A stretch of DNA of 59,576 nt from Deltaproteobacteria bacterium HGW-Deltaproteobacteria-14 (GCA_002841945.1 PHBI01000017.1:1-59576), one strand, 5' to 3'; numbered from the stretch's first letter, positions 1 to 9,275 are shown. Notes: a model not told the origin generated them from the sequence alone. Program-made: numbers and translations.

Positions 1-1
1 C

Positions 2-274
2 CCCGCGCTGCGCGAGGCCATCGTCGCCGCCCTCGGGGGGGCCGCGGACCCGGGCGGCGGCCTGGTCATCGCCCGCGAGCGCCAGCGCGCCGCCCTCGAC
101 CGCGCCGCGCGGGCGCTCGACGACGCGGCTCGGGCGCTCGCTGACGGCGCCCCGAGCGAGCTCGCGTGCGTCGACGTCCAGGAGGCGACCGACGCCCTGG
201 CCGAGCTCGTCGGCGTCACCACCATCGAGGACGTCCTCGACCGCCTCTTCAGCGCCTTCTGCATCGGGAAGTGA
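2..274 (+). CDS. mnmE: MnmE (TrmE) tRNA-modification GTPase, C-terminal fragment
   Basis: The window opens inside this gene, so only about 90 C-terminal residues are seen. They match the helical C-terminal segment of MnmE: an Arg/Ala-rich helix, then the conserved ending DVLDRLFSAFCIGK with the invariant Cys of the C-(I/L)-G-K tail. MnmE works with MnmG to place a carboxymethylaminomethyl group on U34 of tRNAs. The GTPase domain lies outside the window. In many bacteria mnmE adjoins jag-yidC-rnpA-rpmH; here that cluster is about 38 kb away and on the other strand. The stop lies three bases before the next start, so the two genes are probably co-transcribed. Confidence 0.9.
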   Translation, partial: PALREAIVAALGGAADPGGGLVIARERQRAALDRAARALDDAARALADGAPSELACVDVQEATDALAELVGVTTIEDVLDRLFSAFCIGK

Positions 275-277
275 CCC

Positions 278-1699
278 GTGGAGCACGCCCCCACCTGGCT
301 CAGCGTCCTGCCGCCGGTCCTCGCCATCGCGCTCGCGATCGCGACCCGCCAGGTCTTCGTCTCGCTCTTCCTCGGGATCTGGGCGGGCACGACCATCCTC
401 GCCGAGGGTGACCCCCTGAGCGGCCTCGCCGCCGCCATCGAGGCCTGCGTGCAGGTCTTCAGCGACGCCGGCAACACCCGGGTCATCATCTTCAGCGCGA
501 TGATCGGGGCCCTCATCGCCATCACCCAGCGCGCCGGCGGCGTCCGCGGCTTCATCGACGCCATCGCGCGGCGCGGGCTCGTCACCACGCCGCGGCGCGC
601 GATGCTGCTGAGCTGGCTCATCGGCCTGGTCGTGTTCGTCGAGTCCTCCATCACCTCGCTCGTCAACGGCGCCGTCTGCCGCCCGCTGTTCGACAAGCTG
701 CGCGTCTCCCGCGAGAAGCTCGCCTACCTCTGCGACGCCACCGCGGCCCCCATCTGCGTGCTCATCCCGCTCAACGCCTGGGGCGCCTACATCGCCAAGC
801 TGCTGACCGACGAGGGGGTCGAGCAGCCGGTCGGCGTGCTCGTGGGCGCCATCCCGTTCAACTTCTACGCGCTCCTCACCGTCGCCTTCTCGCTGGTCTT
901 CGTCGTCCTGATGCGGCGGGACTTCGGCCCGATGCGCGCCGCCGAGCGCCGCGTCTACGAGACCGGCGAGCTGCTGCGGCCGGGCGCCGAGCCGGTCGTG
1001 TCGACCGAGATCACCGCCATCGACGCCGCCCCCGGGATCCCGCATCGCGCCCTCAACTTCCTCCTCCCCATCGCCGTGATGGTCGTCATGATGCCGGTCG
1101 GGCTGTGGATCACCGGCGACGGCGATCTGCTCGCCGGCTCGGGATCCACCGCGGTCCTGTGGGCCGTCCTGGCCGCCACCGCGGTCGCCGCCGGCCTGGC
1201 AATCGTGCAGCGCATCTTGACGCCACGCGAGTCAATTGACCTTTTCTTCAAGGGCTTTGGCGGACTCATTCCGCTCGCGATGCTGATGGTCTTCGCATTT
1301 GCGATAGGCGCGGTGACCAAGCAGCTCGGGACCGGGACCTACGTCGCGCAGGTCGCCTCGGGGAGCCTCGCGCCGGCCCTCGCCCCGGCGCTGCTGTTTC
1401 TGGTCGCCTGCTTCATCGCGTTCTCGACCGGCACCTCGTGGGGGACCTTCGCCATCATGTTGCCGATCGCGGTCCCGATGGCGGCGGCCCTCGGCGTGCC
1501 GGTCGAGCTCGGGGTCGGCGCGGTGCTCGGCGGCGGGGTGTTCGGCGACCACTGCTCGCCCATCTCGGACACGACCATCATCGCCTCGATGGCGGCCGGC
1601 ACCGACCACATCGACCACGTCAACACCCAGCTCCCGTACGCGCTGACGGTCGCCGGCGTGTCGGTCGCCGCCTACCTCGTCGCCGGCGCCCTGGTCTGA
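278..1699 (+). CDS. NhaC-family Na+/H+ (or carboxylate/H+) antiporter
   Basis: A 473-residue polytopic inner-membrane protein with about 11 to 12 hydrophobic segments. It carries two NhaC-superfamily signatures: GTSWGTFAIMLPI near residue 386 and GGVFGDHCSPISDTTIIAS near residue 420. Members exchange Na+ for H+, or organic acids for cations; substrate cannot be read from sequence. The start is GTG, three bases after the mnmE stop. A central loop (residues about 215 to 250) is hydrophilic. A short stretch around 1225 to 1310 is locally AT-richer and holds a perfect GTCAATTGAC palindrome, probably by coincidence. Confidence 0.85.
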   Translation: MEHAPTWLSVLPPVLAIALAIATRQVFVSLFLGIWAGTTILAEGDPLSGLAAAIEACVQVFSDAGNTRVIIFSAMIGALIAITQRAGGVRGFIDAIARRGLVTTPRRAMLLSWLIGLVVFVESSITSLVNGAVCRPLFDKLRVSREKLAYLCDATAAPICVLIPLNAWGAYIAKLLTDEGVEQPVGVLVGAIPFNFYALLTVAFSLVFVVLMRRDFGPMRAAERRVYETGELLRPGAEPVVSTEITAIDAAPGIPHRALNFLLPIAVMVVMMPVGLWITGDGDLLAGSGSTAVLWAVLAATAVAAGLAIVQRILTPRESIDLFFKGFGGLIPLAMLMVFAFAIGAVTKQLGTGTYVAQVASGSLAPALAPALLFLVACFIAFSTGTSWGTFAIMLPIAVPMAAALGVPVELGVGAVLGGGVFGDHCSPISDTTIIASMAAGTDHIDHVNTQLPYALTVAGVSVAAYLVAGALV

Positions 1700-1796
1700 C
1701 GCGAAGTACGGCACTGAGCCGTCCAACGAACTCGACACGACGAAAACCGTCGAATGTGTTCGACAGTTGAGGCCCCGAGCCGCCCCGACGACATCC

Positions 1797-1811
1797 GTCA
1801 ATCATATTGAC
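1797..1811. repeat. Palindromic element, copy 1 (GTCAAT-CAT-ATTGAC)
   Basis: A perfect 6-bp inverted repeat with a 3-base spacer, preceded by CATCC and followed by A. It lies between the convergent ends of the antiporter and steroid-reductase genes. A nearly identical element with the same flank occurs at 4328 to 4342. The palindrome could be an operator or a dispersed repeat; the sequence alone does not decide. Confidence 0.55.
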
Positions 1812-1816
1812 AATGA

Positions 1817-2575
1817 TTAGAGCAGCCCCGGGATCAGCGCGCGGCGGTCGGCCGGGTAGTCGGGGAAGCGCTCGCGGTACCAGCGGTGGTGGGCGACGGC
1901 GCGGGGGACGAGGTTGGCGGCGGTGTAGACGGCGAAGGCGAGGCCGGGCAGACACCAGCTCGCCAGGGCAAAGCCGCTCCACGCGAGCAGCTCGCCGAGG
2001 TAGTTGGGGCACGAGACCCAGCGGTAGAGGCCGCCTCGCGGGATCTTGTAGCCCGTCTCGCCGGGCGCGCGCAGGGTGAAGAGCACGTGGTCGGCGTGGA
2101 CGTTGATGGCGAAGCCGGCGAGAAACAGCGCGGCCCCGATGATGAAGCGCGGATCGCTCAGCCAGGTGGCCGGGTAGGTCCCGAGGTGACCGAGCCACAG
2201 GGCGATGAGCCCGCTGTTGACGATCTGGAAGGCGAACGCGGCGGCGACGACGGCGAGGGGCATCGGCTTGTGCCCGCTGGTCATGCGGAAGGGCCAGACG
2301 AGGTCGCGGTGGACGTAGTGGAGCAGCCACAGCGCGATCAGCGCGGTCGGTCCCGGGGCGCCGGCGTTCGGCCCGACGAGGAAGACCGCGGTGAGCAGGA
2401 CCACCGCCGGGGACTCGAACAGGATCCAAGCCCAGCGCGCCGGCATGGTGGGCCCCCAGCCGCCGCGGCCGTGGCGACCGTAGGGCGCGACGAGGCGGAG
2501 CAGGAGAGCGACGGTGAGGATCGTCCAGCCCGCCATGACCACGAGCCCGAGGCGATAGAGATCGTCGAGGTTCAA
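1817..2575 (-). CDS. Steroid 5-alpha-reductase (SRD5A)-like membrane enzyme
   Basis: About 252 residues, the size of animal steroid 5-alpha-reductases (about 255 to 260), with 6 to 7 hydrophobic segments. The C-terminal third has family motifs: YKIPRGGLYRWVSCPNYLGE, then HHRWYRERFPDYP and RRALIP at the end. The N-terminal half has PARWAWILFESP, with the Glu matching catalytic E57 of human SRD5A2, and LHYVHR, with the Tyr matching Y91. These enzymes use NADPH to reduce the delta-4 bond of 3-oxo-steroids or related enones. I place the start at TTG because GGAG lies 5 bases upstream; a longer frame to 2668 would run into the divergent promoter region. The true substrate is unknown. Confidence 0.82.
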   Translation of the reverse strand: MNLDDLYRLGLVVMAGWTILTVALLLRLVAPYGRHGRGGWGPTMPARWAWILFESPAVVLLTAVFLVGPNAGAPGPTALIALWLLHYVHRDLVWPFRMTSGHKPMPLAVVAAAFAFQIVNSGLIALWLGHLGTYPATWLSDPRFIIGAALFLAGFAINVHADHVLFTLRAPGETGYKIPRGGLYRWVSCPNYLGELLAWSGFALASWCLPGLAFAVYTAANLVPRAVAHHRWYRERFPDYPADRRALIPGLL

Positions 2576-2736
2576 AGCGTCTCCGGGGCGCGTCCGGCGC
2601 GGGCTTGCGGGGCGCGACCCGCCGTAGCGAATGCGTTCACGTGAGAAATTGTAAAGAACTGAAATCAAAAACGCTCAAGTTCGTAATCGCGCGCGACGTT
2701 GAAGGGGCTGTGAGCAATGAACGACCCGGAGCCCGC

Positions 2737-4233
2737 ATGTCCGACCGATCCCACAAGCCGATGCTCCTCCGCCACGCCCTCGTGGGCAGCCTGGCGCCGC
2801 TGGGGCTGTTCACGGTCGCGATCCTGGTCGCGACCGGGTTCCTCCTCGCCGACATGGCGACCGCGAACGAGGGCGTCGCGGTGTCGCTGGTGCAGGGCAC
2901 GCTGACCGTGGACGCCGTGCGCGGGGCGGGCGAGGCGCTGCGCGGGACGTGGATGCTGCTCCTGTGGGTGTTTCTGGGCTTCGCCGGGGCGACGATGCTG
3001 CTGGCGTGGCGGCTCTACGCCGGGATGCGGCGGCGGATCGAGGCGACCATCGCCTTCGCCGAGGCGCGCGCGGCGGGAGCGCCGACGCAGTTTCAGCCCG
3101 CCCGGGGGACCGACCCCCTCGCGCGGCTCGAGCAGACCATCGCGCAGGTCGCCGCGTCGGTGCAGGAGCGCGAGCGCGCCCTGCGCGAGGAGTCGGCGCG
3201 CTCGGACTTCGGCAGCCGCCTGCAGCGGGCCCTCGATCTCGCCGACACCGAAGACGACGCGCTCGACACGGTGGCGCTGGCCATCGAGAGCGCGCTGCCC
3301 GGGATGCCGGCCGAGGTGCTGCTCGCGGACTCGAGCCGCGCCCACCTGCGCCGCCGCGCGCACGCGGCCGGGGCGGAGCCGCCGGGGTGCCCGGTCGACC
3401 ACCCGTCGCAGTGCGCCGCGATCCGCTGCGGCCAGACGCTGCGCTTCGAATCGAGCCGCGAGCTCGACGCCTGTCCCCGGCTGCGCGACCGCCCGGGGGC
3501 GGTGTGCTCGGCGACCTGCGTGCCCGTCAACGTGATGGGGCGCACCATCGGCGTGATGCACGTGACGGGCCCCGAGCGTGCGGCCTGGCCCGAGCAGACG
3601 GTGCAGCGCCTCGAGACGGTCGCGACCCACGGCGGGAGCCGCATCGGGATGCTCCGGACGCTGTCGTCGAGCCAGCTCCAGGCGGCGACCGACCCGCTCA
3701 CCGGGCTCGCCAACCGACGCAGCTTCGAGGAGAGCGCGGCGCGCGTGATGCAAGCCCGCCCCGGCGGCCCGCACGCCGTCGTGCTGGTCGACCTCGACCA
3801 CTTCAAGCGGCTCAACGACACCGCCGGCCACGACACCGGCGACCGCGCGCTGCGGCTCTTCTCCGAGGTGCTGCGCAAGAACCTCCGCCCCGGCGATCTC
3901 GTCTGCCGCTACGGCGGCGAGGAGTTCGCGCTGCTCCTCCCGGGCTGCGGCGGGGGCGAGGCGCGGGCGACCCTCGACCGCCTGCGGGTGGCGCTGGCCG
4001 AGGCCGCGGCGGGCTACGCCGGGCCGGCCTTCACCGCGAGCTTCGGGGTGAGCCTCACCCGCGGCGAGGAGCCGGATCTCTCGCGCCAGCTCGCCCGCGC
4101 CGACCAGATGCTGTACCGCGCCAAGCGCACCGGGCGCGACCGCGTCGTCACGACCGATGACCCGCCGAGCCTCGAGGAGCTCAAGGCCGGCGAGCCCGGC
4201 CCCTTCGACGCCGTCCCGGTGACGACGCACTGA
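2737..4233 (+). CDS. Membrane-bound diguanylate cyclase with Cys-rich GAF-like domain
   Basis: About 498 residues. Two transmembrane helices (about 9 to 38 and 70 to 93) flank a short extracytoplasmic loop. A GAF-like region follows (about 155 to 300) with conserved cysteines (GCPVDHPSQC, IRCGQ, LDACPRL, CSATCVPV). The C-terminal GGDEF domain starts at DPLTGLANRR near 319. The active-site loop is GGEEF near 393, compatible with cyclic-di-GMP synthesis from GTP, and the RPGD five residues before it fits the inhibitory RxxD I-site. The start is the ATG with GGAG 5 bases upstream; an earlier in-frame ATG lacks one. The cysteines may bind metal or sense redox state, which is inference. Confidence 0.87.
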   Translation: MSDRSHKPMLLRHALVGSLAPLGLFTVAILVATGFLLADMATANEGVAVSLVQGTLTVDAVRGAGEALRGTWMLLLWVFLGFAGATMLLAWRLYAGMRRRIEATIAFAEARAAGAPTQFQPARGTDPLARLEQTIAQVAASVQERERALREESARSDFGSRLQRALDLADTEDDALDTVALAIESALPGMPAEVLLADSSRAHLRRRAHAAGAEPPGCPVDHPSQCAAIRCGQTLRFESSRELDACPRLRDRPGAVCSATCVPVNVMGRTIGVMHVTGPERAAWPEQTVQRLETVATHGGSRIGMLRTLSSSQLQAATDPLTGLANRRSFEESAARVMQARPGGPHAVVLVDLDHFKRLNDTAGHDTGDRALRLFSEVLRKNLRPGDLVCRYGGEEFALLLPGCGGGEARATLDRLRVALAEAAAGYAGPAFTASFGVSLTRGEEPDLSRQLARADQMLYRAKRTGRDRVVTTDDPPSLEELKAGEPGPFDAVPVTTH

Positions 4234-4327
4234 CACGGCGTCCCGCGCGGCTCGCTCGCTCCCCCGGGTCGCGCCGCGCCGCGCGGGTCGGCGCAGACAG
4301 GAGCTGACAGCGACACCGAGGCCATCC

Positions 4328-4342
4328 GTCAACGTTATTGAC
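4328..4342. repeat. Palindromic element, copy 2 (GTCAA-CGTTA-TTGAC)
   Basis: It shares CATCCGTCAA and TATTGACA with the element at 1797 to 1811, differing only in three central bases. It sits between the diguanylate cyclase stop and the PLP lyase start, about 130 bases upstream of that start, so it could be an operator for the lyase gene. The TTGACA also resembles a -35 box, but no matching -10 lies at 16 to 18 bases. Confidence 0.5.
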
Positions 4343-4472
4343 ATCCGGGCGGGCGCCCCGGGAGTGCGACAAGATGCCGCAGTCCTGCCGGTTTAAGAGC
4401 TTGAACCGCTCCGGCGTGCGCGCGATGGTCGCCCCGGTTGCGACGATTGTCGCGGTGCGAAGGAGCGCTAAC

Positions 4473-5663
4473 ATGGCCCACGATCTCAACAAGCTCGGTC
4501 TCACGACCCGTTCCATCCACGCAGGACAGCACAAAGATCCTGCGACCGGAGCCGTGGCCCCACCGCTCTATCAGACCTCGACCTTCGCGTTCGACAGCTG
4601 CGGCCAGGGTGCGGCGCGCTTCAGCGGTGAGGAAGAGGGCTACATCTACACCCGGATGGGCAACCCGACCATCGCCCGGCTCGAGGAGGCCGTGTCGACC
4701 CTCGAGGGCGGCGCCGGCGGGCTGGCGACGGGCTCGGGGATGGCGGCCCTGTGCACGAGCGTCTTCGCGCTGCTCGAGCAGGGCGGCCACATCGTTAGCT
4801 CGAGCTCGGTCTATGGCCCGTCCCGGGTCGTCATCGAGCGCGACTTCTCCCGCTTCGGCGTCACCGCGACGTTCGTCGACAGCTCGGACACCGCCGCCGT
4901 CGCCGCGGCGATGCGCCCCGAGACGAAGCTCGTCTTCGTCGAGACCCCGGCGAACCCGACCCTGACGATCAGCGACCTGCGGGCGATCGCCGACATCGCC
5001 CACGCCCACGGCGCGCTCCTGATGGTCGACAACACCTTCGCGAGCCCCATCCTGCAGCGCCCCATCGAGCACGGCGCCGACGTCGTCATGCACAGCATGA
5101 CCAAGTTCCTCAACGGCCACACCGACGTCGTAGCCGGCATGATCATCCCGGCGAGCGACGCGCTCCTCAAGCGCATCCGCGCGAGCCACTACTACTTCGG
5201 CGCCGTGATGGACCCGCACCAGGCGTGGCTCGTGCTGCGCGGCCTGCGGACCCTGTCCCTGCGCGTCAAGGCCTCCCAGGCCAACGCCATGCGCGTCGCC
5301 GAGTGGCTCGAGGCGCACCCCAAGGTCGAGTGGGTCGCCTACCCCGGCCTCGCCAGCCACCCGCAGCGGGAGCTCGCGGCGCGCCAGATGGACGGCCCCG
5401 GCGCGCTCATGTCCTTCGAGGTCAAGGGCGGCGTGAAGGCCGGCGCGGCGATGCTGGACCACGTCGAGCTGATGACGCTGGCCGTGTCGCTCGGCGGCAT
5501 CGAGACGCTCATCCAGCACCCGGCGAGCATGACCCACGCCGCGATGCCCCGCGAGGCGCGTCTCGCGGCCGGCATCACCGACGGGCTGGTGCGCGTGTCC
5601 GTCGGCTGCGAGGACGTCGAGGACCTGCTCGCCGACTTCGCCCAAGCCCTCGAGCACGCCTGA
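4473..5663 (+). CDS. PLP-dependent C-S lyase/synthase of the methionine gamma-lyase family
   Basis: 396 residues, the length of methionine gamma-lyase and cystathionine gamma-synthase. The PLP Schiff-base lysine is K211 in [15 protein letters not shown], the same number as in Pseudomonas putida methionine gamma-lyase. GSGMAAL, the YGPS loop at 114 to 117, VDNTFASP and the C-terminal [17 protein letters not shown] are family hallmarks. Position 116 is Pro where true methionine gamma-lyases usually have Cys, so methionine may not be the main substrate; homocysteine or O-acylhomoserine chemistry is possible. The start is ATG with AGGAG 7 bases upstream. The gene converges with the hemerythrin gene, leaving only 9 bases between stops. 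Confidence 0.85.
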   Translation: MAHDLNKLGLTTRSIHAGQHKDPATGAVAPPLYQTSTFAFDSCGQGAARFSGEEEGYIYTRMGNPTIARLEEAVSTLEGGAGGLATGSGMAALCTSVFALLEQGGHIVSSSSVYGPSRVVIERDFSRFGVTATFVDSSDTAAVAAAMRPETKLVFVETPANPTLTISDLRAIADIAHAHGALLMVDNTFASPILQRPIEHGADVVMHSMTKFLNGHTDVVAGMIIPASDALLKRIRASHYYFGAVMDPHQAWLVLRGLRTLSLRVKASQANAMRVAEWLEAHPKVEWVAYPGLASHPQRELAARQMDGPGALMSFEVKGGVKAGAAMLDHVELMTLAVSLGGIETLIQHPASMTHAAMPREARLAAGITDGLVRVSVGCEDVEDLLADFAQALEHA

Positions 5664-5672
5664 CGAGCCCTC

Positions 5673-6125
5673 TCAGGGTGAAGCAGCGGCGCGGCGTCCC
5701 CGAGCGAGGTGCGACTCCATCGCCTCGACCAGCGCGGTCGACACGCTCAGGAGCTCCGCGCGGACGGCCTCGTGTGCGCCCGGCTCGACCGCGAGGCGCT
5801 CGCACACGGCGATGAGGCGCGCGAGGAGCGGCGCGTGATCGAGGTGCTCGGCGCTCATGCGCTCGAGCGCTCGGTCGAGGGCGGGATGACGTCCGCGCAG
5901 GCGCGGCGCGAGGCTCTCCTCCTCGTCCTGCGCGTGCAGCGGCAGCGCCTCGCCGAAGTAGCGCCCGACGCGCTCCGCGGCGTCCACCACGTCCGGCGCC
6001 GCCAGCCCCGCGGCCTCGCCCAGCCGCCGGGCCAGCCCCGCGAAGCTCCGGATGCGGGCGTGGCACGCGGTCAACAGCGCCAGGGGATCGTCATCTGCGG
6101 GGCGGCTCGGTGAAATCAACGACAC
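5673..6125 (-). CDS. Hemerythrin (HHE) domain protein
   Basis: 150 residues forming a predicted four-helix bundle. His and acidic ligands sit at hemerythrin-type spacing: CHARIRSFAGLA, then YFGEALPLHAQDEEESLAP, then MSAEHLDHAPLLARL, then a C-terminal MESHLARG. Such single-domain proteins bind a di-iron centre and sense or carry oxygen, NO or iron. The start is GTG with AGAG upstream. It is a single gene, convergent with the PLP lyase and divergent from the helicase. No fused signalling domain is present, so the function is open. Confidence 0.75.
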   Translation of the reverse strand: MSLISPSRPADDDPLALLTACHARIRSFAGLARRLGEAAGLAAPDVVDAAERVGRYFGEALPLHAQDEEESLAPRLRGRHPALDRALERMSAEHLDHAPLLARLIAVCERLAVEPGAHEAVRAELLSVSTALVEAMESHLARGRRAAASP

Positions 6126-6232
6126 GGGGAGCTCTCTTTGGCGATGAGGGGAGGGCGCCGGATTCTACCGGGTCGCGGTGCGCGCGACGAGGGTCCGTGG
6201 CGCGACGAGCGAGGGCGCGCCGGCACCTTCTC

Positions 6233-6261
6233 TTGACTGGAGCCGTCGGAGTCCTTACACA
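6233..6261 (+). promoter_or_regulatory. Possible sigma-70 promoter for the rhlE-like gene
   Basis: TTGACT and TACACA are separated by 17 bases in the 327-base gap before the helicase. That would give a leader of about 185 bases; long 5-prime leaders are common for cold-regulated DEAD-box genes. No cold-shock element was recognised. The rest of the gap (6126 to 6452) shows no gene. Confidence 0.35.
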
Positions 6262-6452
6262 GAGCCCGGCCTTGTGCCAAAAAGCTCGGAGCGGGCGCGC
6301 CCGTGACACCGGTCTCCAGCCGGACGGCGCGAACCCGAGCACCTCGTAGGCCGCATTGCGGTCATCACTGGCCACCCGCGTGCCAGTCCCTGAAGCGATC
6401 TGCGCGCGCCTGACGGCGGCGGGATCCGACCTAGCCAAACGCTAGGGAGTTC

Positions 6453-7991
6453 ATGACTACTTCTACGAATTCACCACGACACACCGTCGACCTCCGCAAC
6501 AGCAGCCCCGCGCCCGCCAAGCGCACAGGCCGCAGCAACACCGCCGGCGCCACGATCGGGAAGATCAACGCCGAGTCCACCGCGAAGACCGCTTCGCGCT
6601 CCACCGCCACGCCGTCCAGCCGCGCCCCCCAGGCGCGCCCGACGGCTGCTCCGGCGCCCGTCGTCGGCAGCGGCCTGTTCTCGGACCTCGGCCTGATGCC
6701 CGAGCTTTTGAGCGCGGTCGCCGCCACGGGTTACACGCACCCGACGCCGATCCAGGCGCAGGCGATCCCGCCGCTGCTCGCCGGGCGTGACCTGCTCGGC
6801 ATCGCGCAGACCGGGACCGGCAAGACGGCGGCGTTCTCGCTGCCGCTGCTGCAGCACCTCGCCACCAACAAGAAGTCCCGCCGCGCCAAGCGCACCCGCG
6901 CCCTGGTGCTGACCCCGACCCGCGAGCTGGCGATCCAGATCGACGAGAGCTTCGCCACCTACGGCGCCGATCTGTCGCTCCGGCACACCGTCATCTTCGG
7001 CGGCGTCAACCAGAAGCCCCAGGTGCGCGCGATGGCGTCGGGCGTCGACGTCCTGGTGGCCACCCCGGGGCGGCTGCTCGACCTCATCGGGCAGGGCTTC
7101 ATCGAGCTGCAGGACGTCGAGGTCTTCATCCTCGACGAGGCCGACCGGATGCTCGACATGGGCTTCATCCACGACGTGAAGCGGGTCATCAAGGACCTGC
7201 CGCGGCAGCGCCAGACGCTGCTGTTCTCGGCGACGATGCCGAGCGCGATCGTGTCGCTGTCGCGCACCCTGATGCACGAGCCGGTCCGGGTCGAGGTGAC
7301 CCCGGCCGCCACGACCGTCGAGCGCGTCATGCAGGCCGTGATGTTCGTCGACAAAGCCGACAAGAACGAGCTGCTCGCCGACCTCTTCGCCGACAGCGAC
7401 CTGACGCGGACCCTGGTCTTCTCGCGGACCAAGCACGGCGCCAACCGCATCACCGAGTTCCTCGGCAAGATCGGCGTCAGCAGCGCCGCGCTGCACGGCA
7501 ACAAGTCCCAGGCCGCCCGCCAGCGCGCCCTGGCCGCCTTCTCCGAGGGCAGCGTGCGCGCCCTCGTGGCGACCGACATCGCCGCCCGCGGCATCGACGT
7601 CGACGGCGTGAGCCACGTCATCAACTTCGACCTGCCGAACGAGCCGGAGAGCTACGTGCACCGCATCGGCCGCACCGCGCGCGCCGGCCGCGAGGGCGTG
7701 GCGCTGTCGTTCTGCATGCGCGACGAGTTCGACTACCTGCGCGACATCGAGCGGCTCATCCAGGAGCCGCTGCCGGTCCTGGTCGACCAGCCGTTCCACG
7801 CCGAGGGCATCGCCAGCGACTACCGCGCCGGCGTGCGCGGCAGCGTCAAGCAGGGCGGCCGCACCGGCGGCGGCCGCAACGGCGGTGGCGGCGGCCGTGG
7901 CCGCAGCGGTGGTGGCGGTGGTGGCGGCCGCAGCGGTGGGGGCGGTGGTGGCGGCAACGCCCCCCGTCGCTTCGGGCGCGGCGGGCGCTGA
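6453..7991 (+). CDS. rhlE: DEAD-box ATP-dependent RNA helicase, RhlE type
   Basis: 512 residues with the full helicase motif set in order: Q-motif region (about 75 to 100, [14 protein letters not shown]), motif I AQTGTGKT near 118, PTRELA, TPGR, motif II DEAD near 228, SAT near 258, [10 protein letters not shown], and [11 protein letters not shown] near 402. It unwinds RNA in ribosome assembly, mRNA decay or cold adaptation. A Ser/Thr/Ala/Arg-rich extension of about 70 residues precedes the core. The last 45 residues are almost pure Gly/Arg/Ser, an RGG-like RNA-binding tail. The start is ATG with GGGAG upstream. A strong hairpin follows. Confidence 0.92.
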   Translation: MTTSTNSPRHTVDLRNSSPAPAKRTGRSNTAGATIGKINAESTAKTASRSTATPSSRAPQARPTAAPAPVVGSGLFSDLGLMPELLSAVAATGYTHPTPIQAQAIPPLLAGRDLLGIAQTGTGKTAAFSLPLLQHLATNKKSRRAKRTRALVLTPTRELAIQIDESFATYGADLSLRHTVIFGGVNQKPQVRAMASGVDVLVATPGRLLDLIGQGFIELQDVEVFILDEADRMLDMGFIHDVKRVIKDLPRQRQTLLFSATMPSAIVSLSRTLMHEPVRVEVTPAATTVERVMQAVMFVDKADKNELLADLFADSDLTRTLVFSRTKHGANRITEFLGKIGVSSAALHGNKSQAARQRALAAFSEGSVRALVATDIAARGIDVDGVSHVINFDLPNEPESYVHRIGRTARAGREGVALSFCMRDEFDYLRDIERLIQEPLPVLVDQPFHAEGIASDYRAGVRGSVKQGGRTGGGRNGGGGGRGRSGGGGGGGRSGGGGGGGNAPRRFGRGGR

Positions 7992-8045
7992 CAGCTTCGT
8001 GACGCGGGGAGCCCCGGCTCCCCCGCGTCCGACCCATGAGACGAG

Positions 8046-8069
8046 ACAGGGAGCCCGCGGGCTCCCTGT
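8046..8069. terminator. Bidirectional terminator (24-bp perfect palindrome)
   Basis: ACAGGGAGCCCG is followed directly by its reverse complement and then TTTCGTTTCG. It lies between the convergent helicase gene and the secreted-protein gene. A second GC-rich hairpin with one bulge (GACGCGGGGAGCC arm) precedes it at about 7999 to 8029. Confidence 0.7.
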
Positions 8070-8099
8070 TTCGTTTCGATCGCGCCGCGGCGCGGGCGC

Positions 8100-9275
8100 C
8101 TACTTCTTGCGGCGGGTCACCACGAGGTGGGCGTGCTGGGCCTTGGAGGGGTAGCCGAACATGAAGGGCAGGTCGCGCTGGGGCTGCTCCTCCCAGACCT
8201 TGCGGTAGGCGGCCTGGCCCTCGGTGGACCCCTTGATGGCGGTGGCCCGGAACTTCCCGTAGGTCTCGAGCTCGAAGACGAGCGGATCGAGGTAGTTCGG
8301 CGGGATCCCGGTGGAGTCGCTGACCATCCAGACCATGTGCCCGAGCAGGTAGCTGCGGATGGTCTCGAAGTTGCGCCACCACAAGAGGTAGCTCGCGGCC
8401 TTGGTCATCGCGGTGACCTGACCCTTGCCCTCGAGGTGGCGCAGCACGCGCGGGTCGGCGGCGAGGTGCTCGTTGTCGAGGTTCGCGGAGATGTGGCGGT
8501 AGACCTGATCGGGGCCGCCGCCCGACTTGCGGAAGGTCAGCTCGAAGTTGCCGAAGAGCTCGGCGCTGCGCAGGTACTTCCGGCTGCCCCTGGCCTTGCC
8601 GATCTCCTTGTCGCCCGCCGCGATGTCGTCGGCGTTCAGGTAGTGCAGCGCGCCGTCGGCCTCGACGCGGAAGTAGCGCAGGCGGGTCGGCTCGTAGCCC
8701 TGGGTGGCGAGCCCGACGAGGGCGAAGACGATCTGCGAGGGCAGGGGGTCGAGCTTGAGCTGCCCGAGGTCGAGGGTGCGGCTGTGGTTGACCGTCACGA
8801 GCTTGTCGAGGAAGCGCCGGTGGAGCTTCAGGCTGCGGGTCAGCGCCTTGCCGCTGAGGGTGCGGAAGGGGCGCGGATCGCCGCCGGCCTCGAGCGACAG
8901 GCTGGTCAGCTCGTGGACGTCGGGGAAGATGGCGAGGACGGTCAGCAGATCGGCGCCGCCGAAGGGGTAGACGACCGTCTTGGGGATGTCGGACGGCACC
9001 AGGTTGGAGAAGAACGGCCGGGCGACGGCCAGCCACTCCTTCTGGTAGCGATCGAAGATGGCGCGGAGCTCCTTGCAGTGCGCCGTGACCGCCTCCTCGT
9101 CGTATTGAGCCGCGTCGTAGGGCTGGCCGTCGCACGCGACGACGGCGGAGAGCGCCTTGACCTCGGGGGTGAAGTCGACGCCTGCGTCCGGGGCGGCGCC
9201 GGGCTCGGCGAGCGCCGGGCTCGTGAGGAGGGCGGCGGCGAGGAGCGGGATCGCGAGCAGGGCGCGGCGGAGCAT
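8100..9275 (-). CDS. Secreted protein of unknown function
   Basis: 391 residues starting with a clear Sec signal peptide (about 23 residues, ending PALA-EP), so probably periplasmic or exported. I do not recognise the family. The mature part is mixed alpha/beta with few cysteines. It has conserved-looking stretches such as FFSNLVPSDIPKTVVYPFGG, a segment beginning LLWWRNFETIRSYLLGHM, and a basic end VVTRRKK. The gene stands alone, between the helicase (convergent) and the rhodanese-MoeB fusion (divergent). Codon use resembles its neighbours, so there is no sign of recent transfer. Confidence 0.75.
   Translation of the reverse strand: MLRRALLAIPLLAAALLTSPALAEPGAAPDAGVDFTPEVKALSAVVACDGQPYDAAQYDEEAVTAHCKELRAIFDRYQKEWLAVARPFFSNLVPSDIPKTVVYPFGGADLLTVLAIFPDVHELTSLSLEAGGDPRPFRTLSGKALTRSLKLHRRFLDKLVTVNHSRTLDLGQLKLDPLPSQIVFALVGLATQGYEPTRLRYFRVEADGALHYLNADDIAAGDKEIGKARGSRKYLRSAELFGNFELTFRKSGGGPDQVYRHISANLDNEHLAADPRVLRHLEGKGQVTAMTKAASYLLWWRNFETIRSYLLGHMVWMVSDSTGIPPNYLDPLVFELETYGKFRATAIKGSTEGQAAYRKVWEEQPQRDLPFMFGYPSKAQHAHLVVTRRKK

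Noticed and set aside
1228..1245. Third copy of the palindromic element (GTCAATTGAC)
   Set aside because: It is inside the antiporter coding sequence, lacks the CATCC flank and has no central spacer.
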